Shown: piece by piece, positions 8,895 to 18,104 of the stretch | How the letters are laid out: each line of letters starts with the position of its first letter | How positions within the stretch are numbered: the first letter of the stretch is position 1 | Translations under genes and position numbers: made by a program | Assembly: GCA_027485165.1 (NCBI GenBank) | Contig: JAIXRN010000017.1 | Coordinates: 175,782 to 239,781 of the forward strand | Source of the DNA: Rubrivivax sp. | GTDB lineage: Bacteria > Pseudomonadota > Gammaproteobacteria > Burkholderiales > Burkholderiaceae_C | Reading direction: 5' to 3' | Length of the DNA stretch: 64,000 nucleotides | Notes under the pieces: model-generated | What the model saw: the letters and a program-made list of their open reading frames with translations, nothing else | What the model was told of the DNA's origin: nothing | Databases searched by the model: none

Positions 8895-10280
8895 TCACGC
8901 CAGCCAGCCATTGTTGTGGGCGTCGGCCAGGGTCAGGTCCAGGCAGCGGCGGATCAACACCATCATCTCGTCGATCTGCGCGCGCGTGATCACCAGCGGC
9001 GGGGCGATGATCATGCGGTCGCCGACCGCACGCATGATCAGCCCGTTGCCGAAGCAATGCCCGCGGCAGACCATGCCGATTTCGACGTCGCTTGCAAACG
9101 GCGTGCCGCGGGCCGCGTCCTTCACCAGCAGCAGGGCGCCCATCAGGCCGCAGGTTTCGGCATCGCCCACCAGCGGGTGGCCCTTCAGGCCGGCGAAGCA
9201 CTCGGCCAGGTAGGGGCCCAGGTCTTCGCGCACGCGTTCGACCAGCCGCAGTTCACGGATCAGCCCGATGTTGGCCAGGGCCACCGCGCAGGCCACGGGG
9301 TGGCCGCTGTAGGTGTAGCCGTGGTTGAACTCGCCGCCACGGTCCACCAGTGCCCGGGCGATGCGTTCGCCCACCATCACCCCGCCCAGGGGCACGTAGC
9401 CGCTGGTCACGCCCTTGGCGAAGGTCATCAGGTCGGGCCGGAAGCCCAGCGTCTGGCTGCCCCACCAGTTGCCGGTGCGGCCGAAGCCGCAAATCACTTC
9501 GTCGGCCACCACCAGCACGCCGTACTGGTCGCAGATGCGCTGCACCTCGGGCCAGTACGTGGCCGGCGGGATGATCACCCCGCCCGCGCCTTGCACGGGT
9601 TCGCCGATGAAGGCCGCCACCTTGTCGGGGCCGATGGCCAGGATGCGGTCTTCCAGCCAGCGCGCGGCCACCAGCCCGAATTCGTCCCGCGTCAGCCCCT
9701 GGGGCCGGCCGTGGTCCCACCAGTAGGGCTGTTCGATGTGCTCGATGCCCGGGATGGGCAGCCCGCCCTGGGCGTGCATGCCGCTCATCCCGCCCAGCGA
9801 AGCGCCGGCCATGGTGCTGCCGTGGTAGGCGTTGTGGCGGCTGATGATGACGCTGCGCTGCGGCTGGCCCAGGATGTCCCAGTAGCGACGCACCATGCGC
9901 ACCACGGTGTCGTTGCCTTCGCTGCCCGAACCGGCGAAGAACACGTGTTCGAAGCCGGGCGGGGACACTTCGGCCAGCAGTTCAGCCAGCTGGATGGCCG
10001 GCGGCGTGGCCGTCTGGAAGAAGGCGTTGTAGAAGGGCAGCTGCCGCATCTGCTGCGTGGCCGCCTGCACCAGCGCTTCCTGGCCGTAGCCCACGTTCAC
10101 GCACCACAGGCCGCTCATGGCGTCCAGGATCTTGTGGCCTTCGCTGTCCCACAGGTAGATGTTGTCGGCGCGCTCGATGATGCGCGCGCCCTTTTGGGCC
10201 AGGCCCTGGAAGTCGGTGAAGGGGTGCAGGAAGTGGGCGGCGTCGGCCGCCTGCCATTGCTGAGTGGTACGGGGGCTCAT
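8895..10280 (-). CDS. spuC: Putrescine--pyruvate aminotransferase (class III, SpuC-like)
   Basis: 461 residues. ATG at 10280 has an AAGG seven bases upstream, which overlaps the puuA stop; a GTG at 10289 is the alternative. Class III PLP enzyme features are present: SGSEGNDTVVRMVRRYW, HNAYHGSTMAGASLGG, VVADEVICGFGRTGNWWGS and the PLP lysine in DLMTFAKGVTSGYVPLG. The start resembles SpuC and related putrescine aminotransferases, which convert putrescine to 4-aminobutanal. Substrate is inferred from context: potF lies downstream and puuA upstream. A different omega-amine substrate remains possible. Confidence 0.85.
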   Translation of the reverse strand: MSPRTTQQWQAADAAHFLHPFTDFQGLAQKGARIIERADNIYLWDSEGHKILDAMSGLWCVNVGYGQEALVQAATQQMRQLPFYNAFFQTATPPAIQLAELLAEVSPPGFEHVFFAGSGSEGNDTVVRMVRRYWDILGQPQRSVIISRHNAYHGSTMAGASLGGMSGMHAQGGLPIPGIEHIEQPYWWDHGRPQGLTRDEFGLVAARWLEDRILAIGPDKVAAFIGEPVQGAGGVIIPPATYWPEVQRICDQYGVLVVADEVICGFGRTGNWWGSQTLGFRPDLMTFAKGVTSGYVPLGGVMVGERIARALVDRGGEFNHGYTYSGHPVACAVALANIGLIRELRLVERVREDLGPYLAECFAGLKGHPLVGDAETCGLMGALLLVKDAARGTPFASDVEIGMVCRGHCFGNGLIMRAVGDRMIIAPPLVITRAQIDEMMVLIRRCLDLTLADAHNNGWLA

Positions 10281-10290
10281 GTCAGTCACC

Positions 10291-11658
10291 TTAAACGTGC
10301 AGCAAGAGATGTTCCCGTTCCCAGGGCGAAATCACCTTCATGAACTCGGCGTACTCGATCTCCTTCACCTCGGTGTAGACGGTGACGAACTCTTCCCCCA
10401 GCGCGCGCGCCAATTCCTTGCCTTCGCGCAGCAGGGTCAGGGCTTCGCCCAGGCTGCGCGGCAGGTCGAAGTCGCCCAGGTAGGCGTCGCCCTTGCATTC
10501 GGGCGAAGGCTCGATCTGGTTGACCATGCCCAGGTAGCCGCAGGCCAGGGTGGCGGCCAGCGCGACGTAGGGGTTGGCGTCGGCCCCGATCACGCGGTTC
10601 TCGATCCGCCTGGCCGCCGGCGTGGCCACCGGGCTGCGGATGCCCACGGTGCGGTTGTCGGTGCCCCACTGGATGTTGATCGGCGCGGCATTGCTGCGCA
10701 CCAGCCGGCGGTAGCTGTTCACATAGGGCGCAAATAGCGCCATCGCCGCCGGGATGTATTTCTGCAGGCCGCCGATGTACCAGAAGAATTCCCGGCTGGG
10801 CGTGCCGTCGGGGTTGCTGAAGATGTTCAAGCCGGTGGCGGTGGACAGCACGCTTTGGTGCACGTGCATGGCGCTGCCGGGCTCGCCCGCAATCGGCTTG
10901 GCCATGAAGGTGGCGAACATGTCGTGCCGCAGCGCGGCTTCGCGCACCGTGCGCTTGAACAGGAAGACTTCGTCGGCCAGCCCCAGCGGATGGGCGTGGA
11001 AGAAGTTGATTTCCATCTGGCCGGCGCCGACTTCGTGGATCAGCGTGTCCACGTTCAATTCCATCTTCTCGCAGTAGGCGTAGACGTCCTCGAACAGCGG
11101 GTCGAACTCGTTCACCGCGTCGATGCTGTAGGCCTGGCGCGATGTTTCGCTGCGGCCGCTGCGGCCCACTGGCGGCTTCAGGGGCACGTCGGGGTCGGTG
11201 TTGCGGGCCACCAGGTAGAACTCCAGTTCAGGGGCCACCACCGGGTCCCAGCCGCGTGCGGCATACAGGTCGCACACGTGGCGCAGCACCGAGCGCGGTG
11301 CGAAGGGTACGAGCAGGCCTTCGCGGTCGTAGCAGTCATGAATGACCTGGGCCGTGGGGTCGGTGGCCCAGGGCACGATGCGCACGGTGGTGGGGTCGGG
11401 CCGCAAGTGCATGTCGCGGTCGGTGGGTTTGATGACGTCGTAGTACGGCCCTTCTTCCGGGAACTCACCCGTCACGCCCATCGCCACCACGGCTTCGGGC
11501 AGGCGCATGCCGCGGTCTTCGGTGAACTTCTTGCGCGGCAGGATCTTGCCGCGTGCCACGCCCGTGAGGTCGGGTACCAGGCATTCGATTTCGGTGACGT
11601 GGTTGTCGTCGAGCCAGAGCTCGAGGTCGGCAAAGCTGAAACGGTCGCGGGCGATCAT
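10291..11658 (-). CDS. puuA: Gamma-glutamylputrescine synthetase (PuuA-like glutamine synthetase)
   Basis: 455 residues. ATG at 11658 overlaps the puuD stop as ATGA. The glutamine-synthetase catalytic fold is visible: VAPELEFYLV, HEVGAGQMEINFFHAHPL (metal/ATP site), AGEPGSAMHVHQSV, and SNAAPINIQWGTDNRTVGIR for substrate binding. The form is the GS-III-like, non-ammonia subgroup including PuuA/SpuI, which joins glutamate to putrescine at the cost of ATP. Neighbouring puuD and the puuB-like oxidase support the gamma-glutamyl route. It could accept other amines. Confidence 0.88.
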   Translation of the reverse strand: MIARDRFSFADLELWLDDNHVTEIECLVPDLTGVARGKILPRKKFTEDRGMRLPEAVVAMGVTGEFPEEGPYYDVIKPTDRDMHLRPDPTTVRIVPWATDPTAQVIHDCYDREGLLVPFAPRSVLRHVCDLYAARGWDPVVAPELEFYLVARNTDPDVPLKPPVGRSGRSETSRQAYSIDAVNEFDPLFEDVYAYCEKMELNVDTLIHEVGAGQMEINFFHAHPLGLADEVFLFKRTVREAALRHDMFATFMAKPIAGEPGSAMHVHQSVLSTATGLNIFSNPDGTPSREFFWYIGGLQKYIPAAMALFAPYVNSYRRLVRSNAAPINIQWGTDNRTVGIRSPVATPAARRIENRVIGADANPYVALAATLACGYLGMVNQIEPSPECKGDAYLGDFDLPRSLGEALTLLREGKELARALGEEFVTVYTEVKEIEYAEFMKVISPWEREHLLLHV

Positions 11659-12521
11659 GGGTGCTGTGCAGGGTTGTCTTGCGGGCGGCGGGCCAGGCGC
11701 CGGGCCTGGTGCTGGCGTGCGGCCTGGCCGAAGGCGCTGAAGATGGCCATCGACACCGGGTTGCGGGCCGCCTGCCATTCAGGGTGCCATTGCAGGCAGA
11801 GGTTGAAGCCCGGGGTCTTTTCAGGAAAGGGCAGGCTGAAGGCCTCGATGAAGCCATCCGGCGCCAGCGCTTCCACACGCAAGCCCGGAGCCAGGATGCG
11901 CACACCCTGGCCATGCAGGGAATTGACGTCGAAGCTGCTGCGCCCGGTGGCCGCAGCCAGCACGCCGCCGGGCTGCACGGCCACGCTGTGCGCCGGGCCG
12001 TAGGCGACGTCGACACTGACTGCGGGGTCGGCGCCTTCCGGGCCGCGGTGGTCCAGGAAGCCCGGCTCTTCCTGCACCGCCTGGTACAGGCTGCCGCCCA
12101 GGGCCACGTTCACTTCCTGCGTACCGCGGCAGATGGCCAGCAGCGGCAGGCCGCGGGCCAGCACGGCGCGGATCAGCGACAGGGTGAAGCCGTCGCGCGC
12201 CGGGTCCAGCGGCAGACTGGGGTTGTGCACAGCTTCATGGAAGTGCGACGGGTGTACGTTCGACGGCGACCCGGTCAGCAGCACGCCGTCCACGCCGTCC
12301 AGCAGGGCTGCCAGTTCGCGGGCGTCGCAGGGCGGGGCGAAGAGGGGCACCGCGCCGGCCAGACGCACGGCGTCGGCGTACTTGCGTCCCACGGTGTGGA
12401 TGGCGTGGCCGTCGTGTTCGCGCTGGCAGGTGGGCAGTACGACCAGGGGTAACGACGGCGGTAACGGCAGGGGCAACGGCAAAGGCAGGGCGGGCGGGGC
12501 TGGTGTGGCTGGGGGCGGCAT
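11655..12521 (-). CDS. puuD: Gamma-glutamyl-GABA hydrolase (PuuD-like, class I glutaminase fold)
   Basis: 288 residues. The nucleophile Cys lies in LLAICRGTQEVNVALGG and the catalytic His/Glu in LCLQWHPEWQ, both typical of peptidase C26 PuuD, which releases GABA from gamma-glutamyl-GABA. ATG at 12521 is two bases after the oxidase stop, consistent with coupling. The first 27 residues are a low-complexity Pro/Leu run (PALPLPLPLPLPPSLPL) coded by a CTGCCGTTACC-like tandem repeat; the true fold starts near LPTCQREHDGHAIHTVG. This leader is unusual for the family. Confidence 0.88.
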   Translation of the reverse strand: MPPPATPAPPALPLPLPLPLPPSLPLVVLPTCQREHDGHAIHTVGRKYADAVRLAGAVPLFAPPCDARELAALLDGVDGVLLTGSPSNVHPSHFHEAVHNPSLPLDPARDGFTLSLIRAVLARGLPLLAICRGTQEVNVALGGSLYQAVQEEPGFLDHRGPEGADPAVSVDVAYGPAHSVAVQPGGVLAAATGRSSFDVNSLHGQGVRILAPGLRVEALAPDGFIEAFSLPFPEKTPGFNLCLQWHPEWQAARNPVSMAIFSAFGQAARQHQARRLARRPQDNPAQHP

Positions 12522-12523
12522 GG

Positions 12524-13846
12524 TCAGCCGAGGATATCGCGCAGCCGGTACCAGGCCATTGCCAGCACCAGGGCCGGGGTGCGCAGCGCAGCGCCGCCCG
12601 GAAAGGGCCGGTGCTTCAGGCGCGCGAACACGTCAAAGCGGTTGGCGTCGCCCAGCATGGCTTCCGCCGCCAGCCGCCCGGCCAGCCCGGTGAGCGCCAG
12701 GCCATGCCCGGAAAAGCCCTGCAGGTAGTAGACCGTGGCGCCCAGGCGGCCGAAGTCCGGCGCGCGGTTCATCGTGATGTCGACATACCCGCCCCACAGA
12801 TGCGCCACGTCCAGCGCCGGCAACTGCGGGAAGGTGGCACGCATGCGCGCACGCAGCCGGTCCTTCAGCCCGCGCGGGGTGTGGGTGCTGTAGCTCACCC
12901 CGCCGCCGAACAGCAGGCGGTGATCGGCCGTCAGGCGAAAGTAGTCGACGACGAAGTTGGTGTCGCACACCGCGCTGCGGCTGGGGATCAAGCTGGCGGC
13001 CAGTGCCGCGTCCAGCGGCAGGCTGCAGGCCACATAGGTGCCCACCGGCATCACGCGCGGGCCCAACTGCGGGGCCAGTGCGGGGGCCAGCGCCTGCAGG
13101 TGGGCATTGCCGGCCAGCAGCACCTGCTGCGCCCGCACGCTGCCCTGCGCGGTGCAGACCAGGGCGTTGTCGCTGCCGTCGGCCAGCGTCAGGGCCGGAC
13201 TGAATTCGTAGATCTGCACCCCCGCCGCGATGGCTGCGCGTGCCAGGCCGCGCAGGTACTTCAGCGGATGCAGGTGGCCGCTGCGCGGGTCGTGCACGCC
13301 GCTGTGGAAGCGCGGGCTGTCGATCCAGCCGCGCAGCGCGGCCGGCGCGATGCGGGCCAGCGGGTAGGCATAGACGCTGTCCACGCGATCGGCCCAGGCC
13401 GCCAGTGCGCGGCCCTTGCGTGCGCTGGTGGCCAAGGCCAGGTAGCCGTCCTGCCAGTCGCAGGCGATGTCGTGACGGGCGATGCGTTCGCGCAGCAGGT
13501 TCAGGGCTTCGATGGACATGTCCCAGACCCGGCGGGCCTCGGCCTTGCCCAGCTGGGTTTCCACCCACTCCTGTTCGCAGGCCAGGCCATGCAGGGCCTG
13601 GCCACCGTTGCGGCCGCTGGCGCCATGACCCAGGCGCCGCGCTTCCAGCAGCACCACACGGCGGCCGGCCTGCGCCAGGTCGATGGCGGCCGACAGCCCG
13701 GCCAGCCCGCCGCCGACGATGGCGACGTCGGATTCGACATCGCCGCGCAGCACGGGGCAGGGGGGCCCGGCCGGCGCGGTGGCGGCGTAGTAGGAATCGC
13801 CTGCCAGCGCTTCGTCGCGCCGCAGGAAGGCCTGCCCGGGCGGCAA
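12524..13846 (-). CDS. puuB: Gamma-glutamylputrescine oxidase (PuuB-like FAD enzyme)
   Basis: 440 residues. It belongs to the DAO family of FAD oxidases: dinucleotide motif VAIVGGGLAGLSAAIDLAQA, second motif LEARRLGHGASGRNGGQ, and C-terminal YYLQGFSGHGLALTGLAG. GRNGG is typical of PuuB/OrdL enzymes that oxidise gamma-glutamylputrescine to the aldehyde and H2O2. The start is TTG at 13846, since no ATG or GTG occurs between the upstream stop and the FAD motif; GAGGG lies just before it. It begins six bases after the omega-aminotransferase stop. PuuC aldehyde dehydrogenase is not encoded in the window. Confidence 0.85.
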   Translation of the reverse strand: MPPGQAFLRRDEALAGDSYYAATAPAGPPCPVLRGDVESDVAIVGGGLAGLSAAIDLAQAGRRVVLLEARRLGHGASGRNGGQALHGLACEQEWVETQLGKAEARRVWDMSIEALNLLRERIARHDIACDWQDGYLALATSARKGRALAAWADRVDSVYAYPLARIAPAALRGWIDSPRFHSGVHDPRSGHLHPLKYLRGLARAAIAAGVQIYEFSPALTLADGSDNALVCTAQGSVRAQQVLLAGNAHLQALAPALAPQLGPRVMPVGTYVACSLPLDAALAASLIPSRSAVCDTNFVVDYFRLTADHRLLFGGGVSYSTHTPRGLKDRLRARMRATFPQLPALDVAHLWGGYVDITMNRAPDFGRLGATVYYLQGFSGHGLALTGLAGRLAAEAMLGDANRFDVFARLKHRPFPGGAALRTPALVLAMAWYRLRDILG

Positions 13847-13851
13847 GGCCC

Positions 13852-15207
13852 TCAGGCTGCGCGCCGCAGCGCGCCGCGCAGGGTGTCGACGATCTGGTCG
13901 ATGTGGCTGCGCTCGATGATCAGCGGCGGGCTCAGCGCCACGGTGTCGCCGGTGGTGCGCAGCATCACACCGCGTTCGTAGCAGTCCAGGAAGACACCGA
14001 AGGCGCGGCGCGTGGGTGCGTCGGCGATCGGCGCCAGTTCGATGCCGGCCACCAGGCCGAAATTGCGCACGTCGATCACATGCGGTTCGCCGCGCAGCGA
14101 ATGCACGGCGTCGGCAAAGTAGGCCCCCAGGTCGCCGCTGGCGCGCGTGAGCAGGCCGTCCTCGGCGTAGGTGTCCAGCGTGGCGATGCCAGCGGCACAG
14201 GCCAGCGGGTGGCCGCTGTAGGTGTAGCCGTGCATGAACTCGACCATGTGCTCGGGGCCGTGCATGAAGGCGTCATGGATCTCGTCCTTCGCCAGCACGG
14301 CGCCCATGGGCACGCTGCCATTGGTCAGGCCCTTGGCGATCGTCATCAGGTCGGGCGTGACGCCGAAGGTCTGGGCCGCGAAGGGCTGGCCGGTGCGGCC
14401 AAAGCCGGTGATGACCTCATCGAAGATCAGCAGGATGCCGTGCTTCGTGCAGATTTCGCGCAGGCGCTGCAGGTAGCCTTGGGGCGGAATCAGCACGCCC
14501 GTGGACCCGGCGATGGGTTCCACGATCACCGCCGCGATGGTGCTGGCGTCGTGCAGCGCGATGCGGCGTTCCAGTTCGTCGGCGAATTCCATGCCGTGCG
14601 TCGGCTGCCCGCGGCTGTAGGCATTGCGCGCCGGGTCGTGCGTGTGGCGGATGTGGTCCACGCCCGCCAGCATGGCGCCGAAGGTCTTGCGGTTGGCCAC
14701 CATGCCGCCCACGGAAATGCCGCCGAAGTTCACACCGTGGTAGCCGCGTTCGCGGCCGATCAGCCGGGTGCGCGTGCCTTCGCCGCGCGCACGGTGGTAG
14801 GCCAGGGCCATCTTCAAGGCCGTTTCGACAGCCTCGCTGCCGCTGTTGGTGAAGAAGGCCTTGCCCATGCCGGCCGGGGCGATGGCGGTCAGGCGTTCGG
14901 CCAGTTCGAAAGCTTTGGGGTGGCCCATCTGGAAGGGCGGCGCGAAGTCCATTTCCGCTGCCTGGTCCTGAATGGCTTTGACGATCTTCGGCCGTGCGTG
15001 GCCAGCGTTCACGCACCACAGGCCGGCCACGGCGTCCAGGATCTGCCGGCCGTCCACGTCCCAGTAGTGCATGCGGTCGGCGCGCGCCACCAGCCGCGGC
15101 GCTTTCTTGAACTGCCGGTTGGCGGTGAAGGGCATCCAGTAGGCGCCCAACTGGCTGCCCGTGGCTTCAGCGGCTTGCATCAGGGCGGGGTCGATGGCTT
15201 TGTTCAT
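13852..15207 (-). CDS. Omega-amino acid--pyruvate aminotransferase (class III)
   Basis: 451 residues, ATG at 15207. Class III motifs are TNSGSEAVETALKMALAYH, RERGYHGVNFGGISVGGMV, LLIFDEVITGFGRTGQPFAA and PLP lysine in DLMTIAKGLTNGSVPMG. The opening LGAYWMPFTANRQFKKAPRL is typical of beta-alanine/omega-amino acid--pyruvate transaminases (BauA/OAPT). It is distinct from the SpuC-like enzyme at 8895-10280. As the first gene after agmatinase it may process GABA, beta-alanine or another product of polyamine breakdown. Confidence 0.85.
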   Translation of the reverse strand: MNKAIDPALMQAAEATGSQLGAYWMPFTANRQFKKAPRLVARADRMHYWDVDGRQILDAVAGLWCVNAGHARPKIVKAIQDQAAEMDFAPPFQMGHPKAFELAERLTAIAPAGMGKAFFTNSGSEAVETALKMALAYHRARGEGTRTRLIGRERGYHGVNFGGISVGGMVANRKTFGAMLAGVDHIRHTHDPARNAYSRGQPTHGMEFADELERRIALHDASTIAAVIVEPIAGSTGVLIPPQGYLQRLREICTKHGILLIFDEVITGFGRTGQPFAAQTFGVTPDLMTIAKGLTNGSVPMGAVLAKDEIHDAFMHGPEHMVEFMHGYTYSGHPLACAAGIATLDTYAEDGLLTRASGDLGAYFADAVHSLRGEPHVIDVRNFGLVAGIELAPIADAPTRRAFGVFLDCYERGVMLRTTGDTVALSPPLIIERSHIDQIVDTLRGALRRAA

Positions 15208-15261
15208 GGCGGCTGTTCCAGGCAGGGTGCGGTCGGGCTGCGTGCGGATTCTGGGCGGAGT

Positions 15262-16209
15262 CTAGACCGCAGCCAGTGTTGCGCCAGCCTTCTGCGCGGC
15301 GACCCGGCCGCACAAGTAGGTCCAGACAAAGTGCGCTGCGGCCTGGCTGCTGAGCTCGGCATGGTCGTAGGGCGGCGAGACTTCGACGCAGTCCATGCCC
15401 ACGAAGGGCAGGTCGGCCAGTTCTTCCAGGATCGTCAGCACCTGGTTGGTGCTCAGCCCGCCCGGTTCGGGCGTGCCGGTGCCCGGGGCGTAGGCCGGGT
15501 CCAGGCAGTCGATGTCCAGGCTCAGGTAGACGGGCGGATGGCCGTGTTCGGCCAGCCGCTGGCGGATGGCGGCCAGCACGGGCGCCAGCTGGGCCGGGCT
15601 TTCCAGCCCGCGCAGGCTGCGGGCGGTGAAGATCTGCCCGCCGCGCGTGGCCACAAAGTCCCGCGCTGCCCGTTCGCCGGCTGAACGGATGCCGATCTGC
15701 GCGAAGCAGGCGTCCAGCACCAGGCCTTGCTGCATCGCTTCATACACCCAGGTGCCGTGTCCGCTGGGTTCGCCGAAGTGGCTGTCCCAGGTGTCGCAAT
15801 GGGCGTCGAAATGGATCACTGCCAGCGGCCGCCCCAGCCAGGCACGGTAGGCCTGCAGCAGCGGCAGGGTGATGGAATGGTCGCCCCCCAGCCAGGCCAT
15901 GTGGTGGCCGCGAATCAGCGGGCCCGCCTGGACTGGCAGCGCGGCGCGCATGCGGTCCAGTGACGTGTTGGGCAGGGCCAGGTCGCCGGCGTCGCCCAGT
16001 TGCCCCAGCGGCGAGACGTTGAAGTGCGGGTGGGTGCCGTCGCACAGCATCTGGCTGGCCTGTCGGATGGCGCGTGGCGCCATGCGGGCACCAGGGCGGT
16101 TGGTGGTGCTGCCGTCCCAGGCAAGGCCGGCCACGGCAAAGGGCAGACCGGGCTGCAGGCTGGGGGCGGCCAGGAAGCCGGGGTGCGAGAGGTAGGCAAA
16201 GGACGTCAA
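15262..16209 (-). CDS. speB: Agmatinase (ureohydrolase)
   Basis: Coding continues from about 16209 to a TAG-type stop at 15262, giving about 315 residues, the normal size of SpeB. Mn-binding ureohydrolase motifs are clear: LGGDHSITLP, VIHFDAHCDTWD and YLSLDIDCLDPAYAPGTGTP. The enzyme splits agmatine to putrescine and urea. The start is uncertain: TTG at 16209 gives the expected N-terminus TSFAYLSHPG, while the frame stays open up to 16494 through the repeat-rich control region, where translation is unlikely. It leads the polyamine gene set, 54 bases before the omega-aminotransferase. Confidence 0.88.
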   Translation of the reverse strand: MTSFAYLSHPGFLAAPSLQPGLPFAVAGLAWDGSTTNRPGARMAPRAIRQASQMLCDGTHPHFNVSPLGQLGDAGDLALPNTSLDRMRAALPVQAGPLIRGHHMAWLGGDHSITLPLLQAYRAWLGRPLAVIHFDAHCDTWDSHFGEPSGHGTWVYEAMQQGLVLDACFAQIGIRSAGERAARDFVATRGGQIFTARSLRGLESPAQLAPVLAAIRQRLAEHGHPPVYLSLDIDCLDPAYAPGTGTPEPGGLSTNQVLTILEELADLPFVGMDCVEVSPPYDHAELSSQAAAHFVWTYLCGRVAAQKAGATLAAV

Positions 16210-16359
16210 GGCGGGCCTGCGGTGGCTGACGAAGGGTGGCTGGAGCCGACACGCGGGCCGGACGGCCCGTGGTGCGGCGCGACGCCAGCGGCTGGCGGAG
16301 GGGTCGCCCTGGATTATCTGCAGACCTGCGGCACAGGTTTTCGCATCGCCCGCAGCCGC

Positions 16360-16438
16360 TTTCGCCATATGAAATTTCGGCACGCTGCAGTGCAGCAAAA
16401 TTCGCCATATGGGAAAACGCGATTCCGCATAGTGGGAA
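16360..16438. promoter_or_regulatory. Three imperfect inverted-repeat operator-like sites between speB and aceA
   Basis: Three similar 15-16-bp sites occur: TTTCGCCATATGAAA at 16360-16374, TTCGCCATATGGGAA at 16401-16415 and TTCCGCATAGTGGGAA at 16423-16438. Each is an imperfect palindrome of the type TTCCGCATATGGGAA. Multiple such sites upstream of a catabolic gene suggest a dimeric regulator, perhaps IclR-like, but no regulator gene is adjacent. They lie 129-207 bases before aceA and 150-230 bases before speB. Confidence 0.5.
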
Positions 16439-16477
16439 TGCGTCGCCAAGTGCCTGATTTTGAACGAAACAATCTTT

Positions 16478-16501
16478 TGTCTTATATAAGACATATGTCT
16501 T
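16478..16501. promoter_or_regulatory. Two overlapping perfect palindromes upstream of aceA
   Basis: TGTCTTATATAAGACA (16478-16493) is a perfect 16-bp palindrome and AAGACATATGTCTT (16488-16501) a perfect 14-bp palindrome sharing the AAGAC half-site. The half-site GTCTT/AAGAC therefore occurs three times in alternating orientation within 24 bases, 66 bases before the aceA start. This is a strong candidate operator for an aceA regulator; which regulator is unknown. Confidence 0.6.
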
Positions 16502-16566
16502 GGCGACTGAGCTCGGCATCGCTAAGCTGACGAGGTCAAGTACCCCTTCCCACCCCTGGAGCCCCC

Positions 16567-17865
<1,299 letters not shown>

Positions 17866-17871
17866 CGCGGC

Positions 17872-17904
17872 TTTGCCGGGTGTTTGCCGGGTATTTGCCG
17901 GGTG
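17872..17904. repeat. Three tandem 11-bp repeats after aceA
   Basis: Units TTTGCCGGGTG, TTTGCCGGGTA and TTTGCCGGGTG follow each other without gaps directly after the aceA stop. The repeat is too GC-rich and unstructured for a simple terminator. The rest of the gap up to 18104 contains GCCAATTGGC at 18065-18074 but nothing else recognisable. Confidence 0.7.
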
Positions 17905-18104
17905 GTTCTTCGGTGATGCCCCCGGTTTGAAGCGGCCTCAGCGCTTGTACAGCGCCGGGGCCGTGGCATTTGGGCGGGCTAACGGGCCCGGTGTGTGCAG
18001 CTTTGCGCAGCTTCCCGCCGCCCTGTCATCGACGCCTGAACGGGAGGTGACGACAATCTGGCGTGCCAATTGGCGGAGTGCCTGAAGCGCCCGCCTGCCC
18101 GCCC

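Noticed and set aside
7608..10343. A 911-codon open frame on the plus strand opposite potF and spuC
   Set aside because: It lies antisense to two well-recognised genes. The product is His/Gln/Val/Arg-rich, as expected for the reverse strand of high-GC coding DNA.
16210..16494. N-terminal extension of agmatinase up to 16494
   Set aside because: The extension crosses the palindrome-rich control region, has basic low-quality sequence, and would make the protein about 95 residues longer than SpeB relatives.
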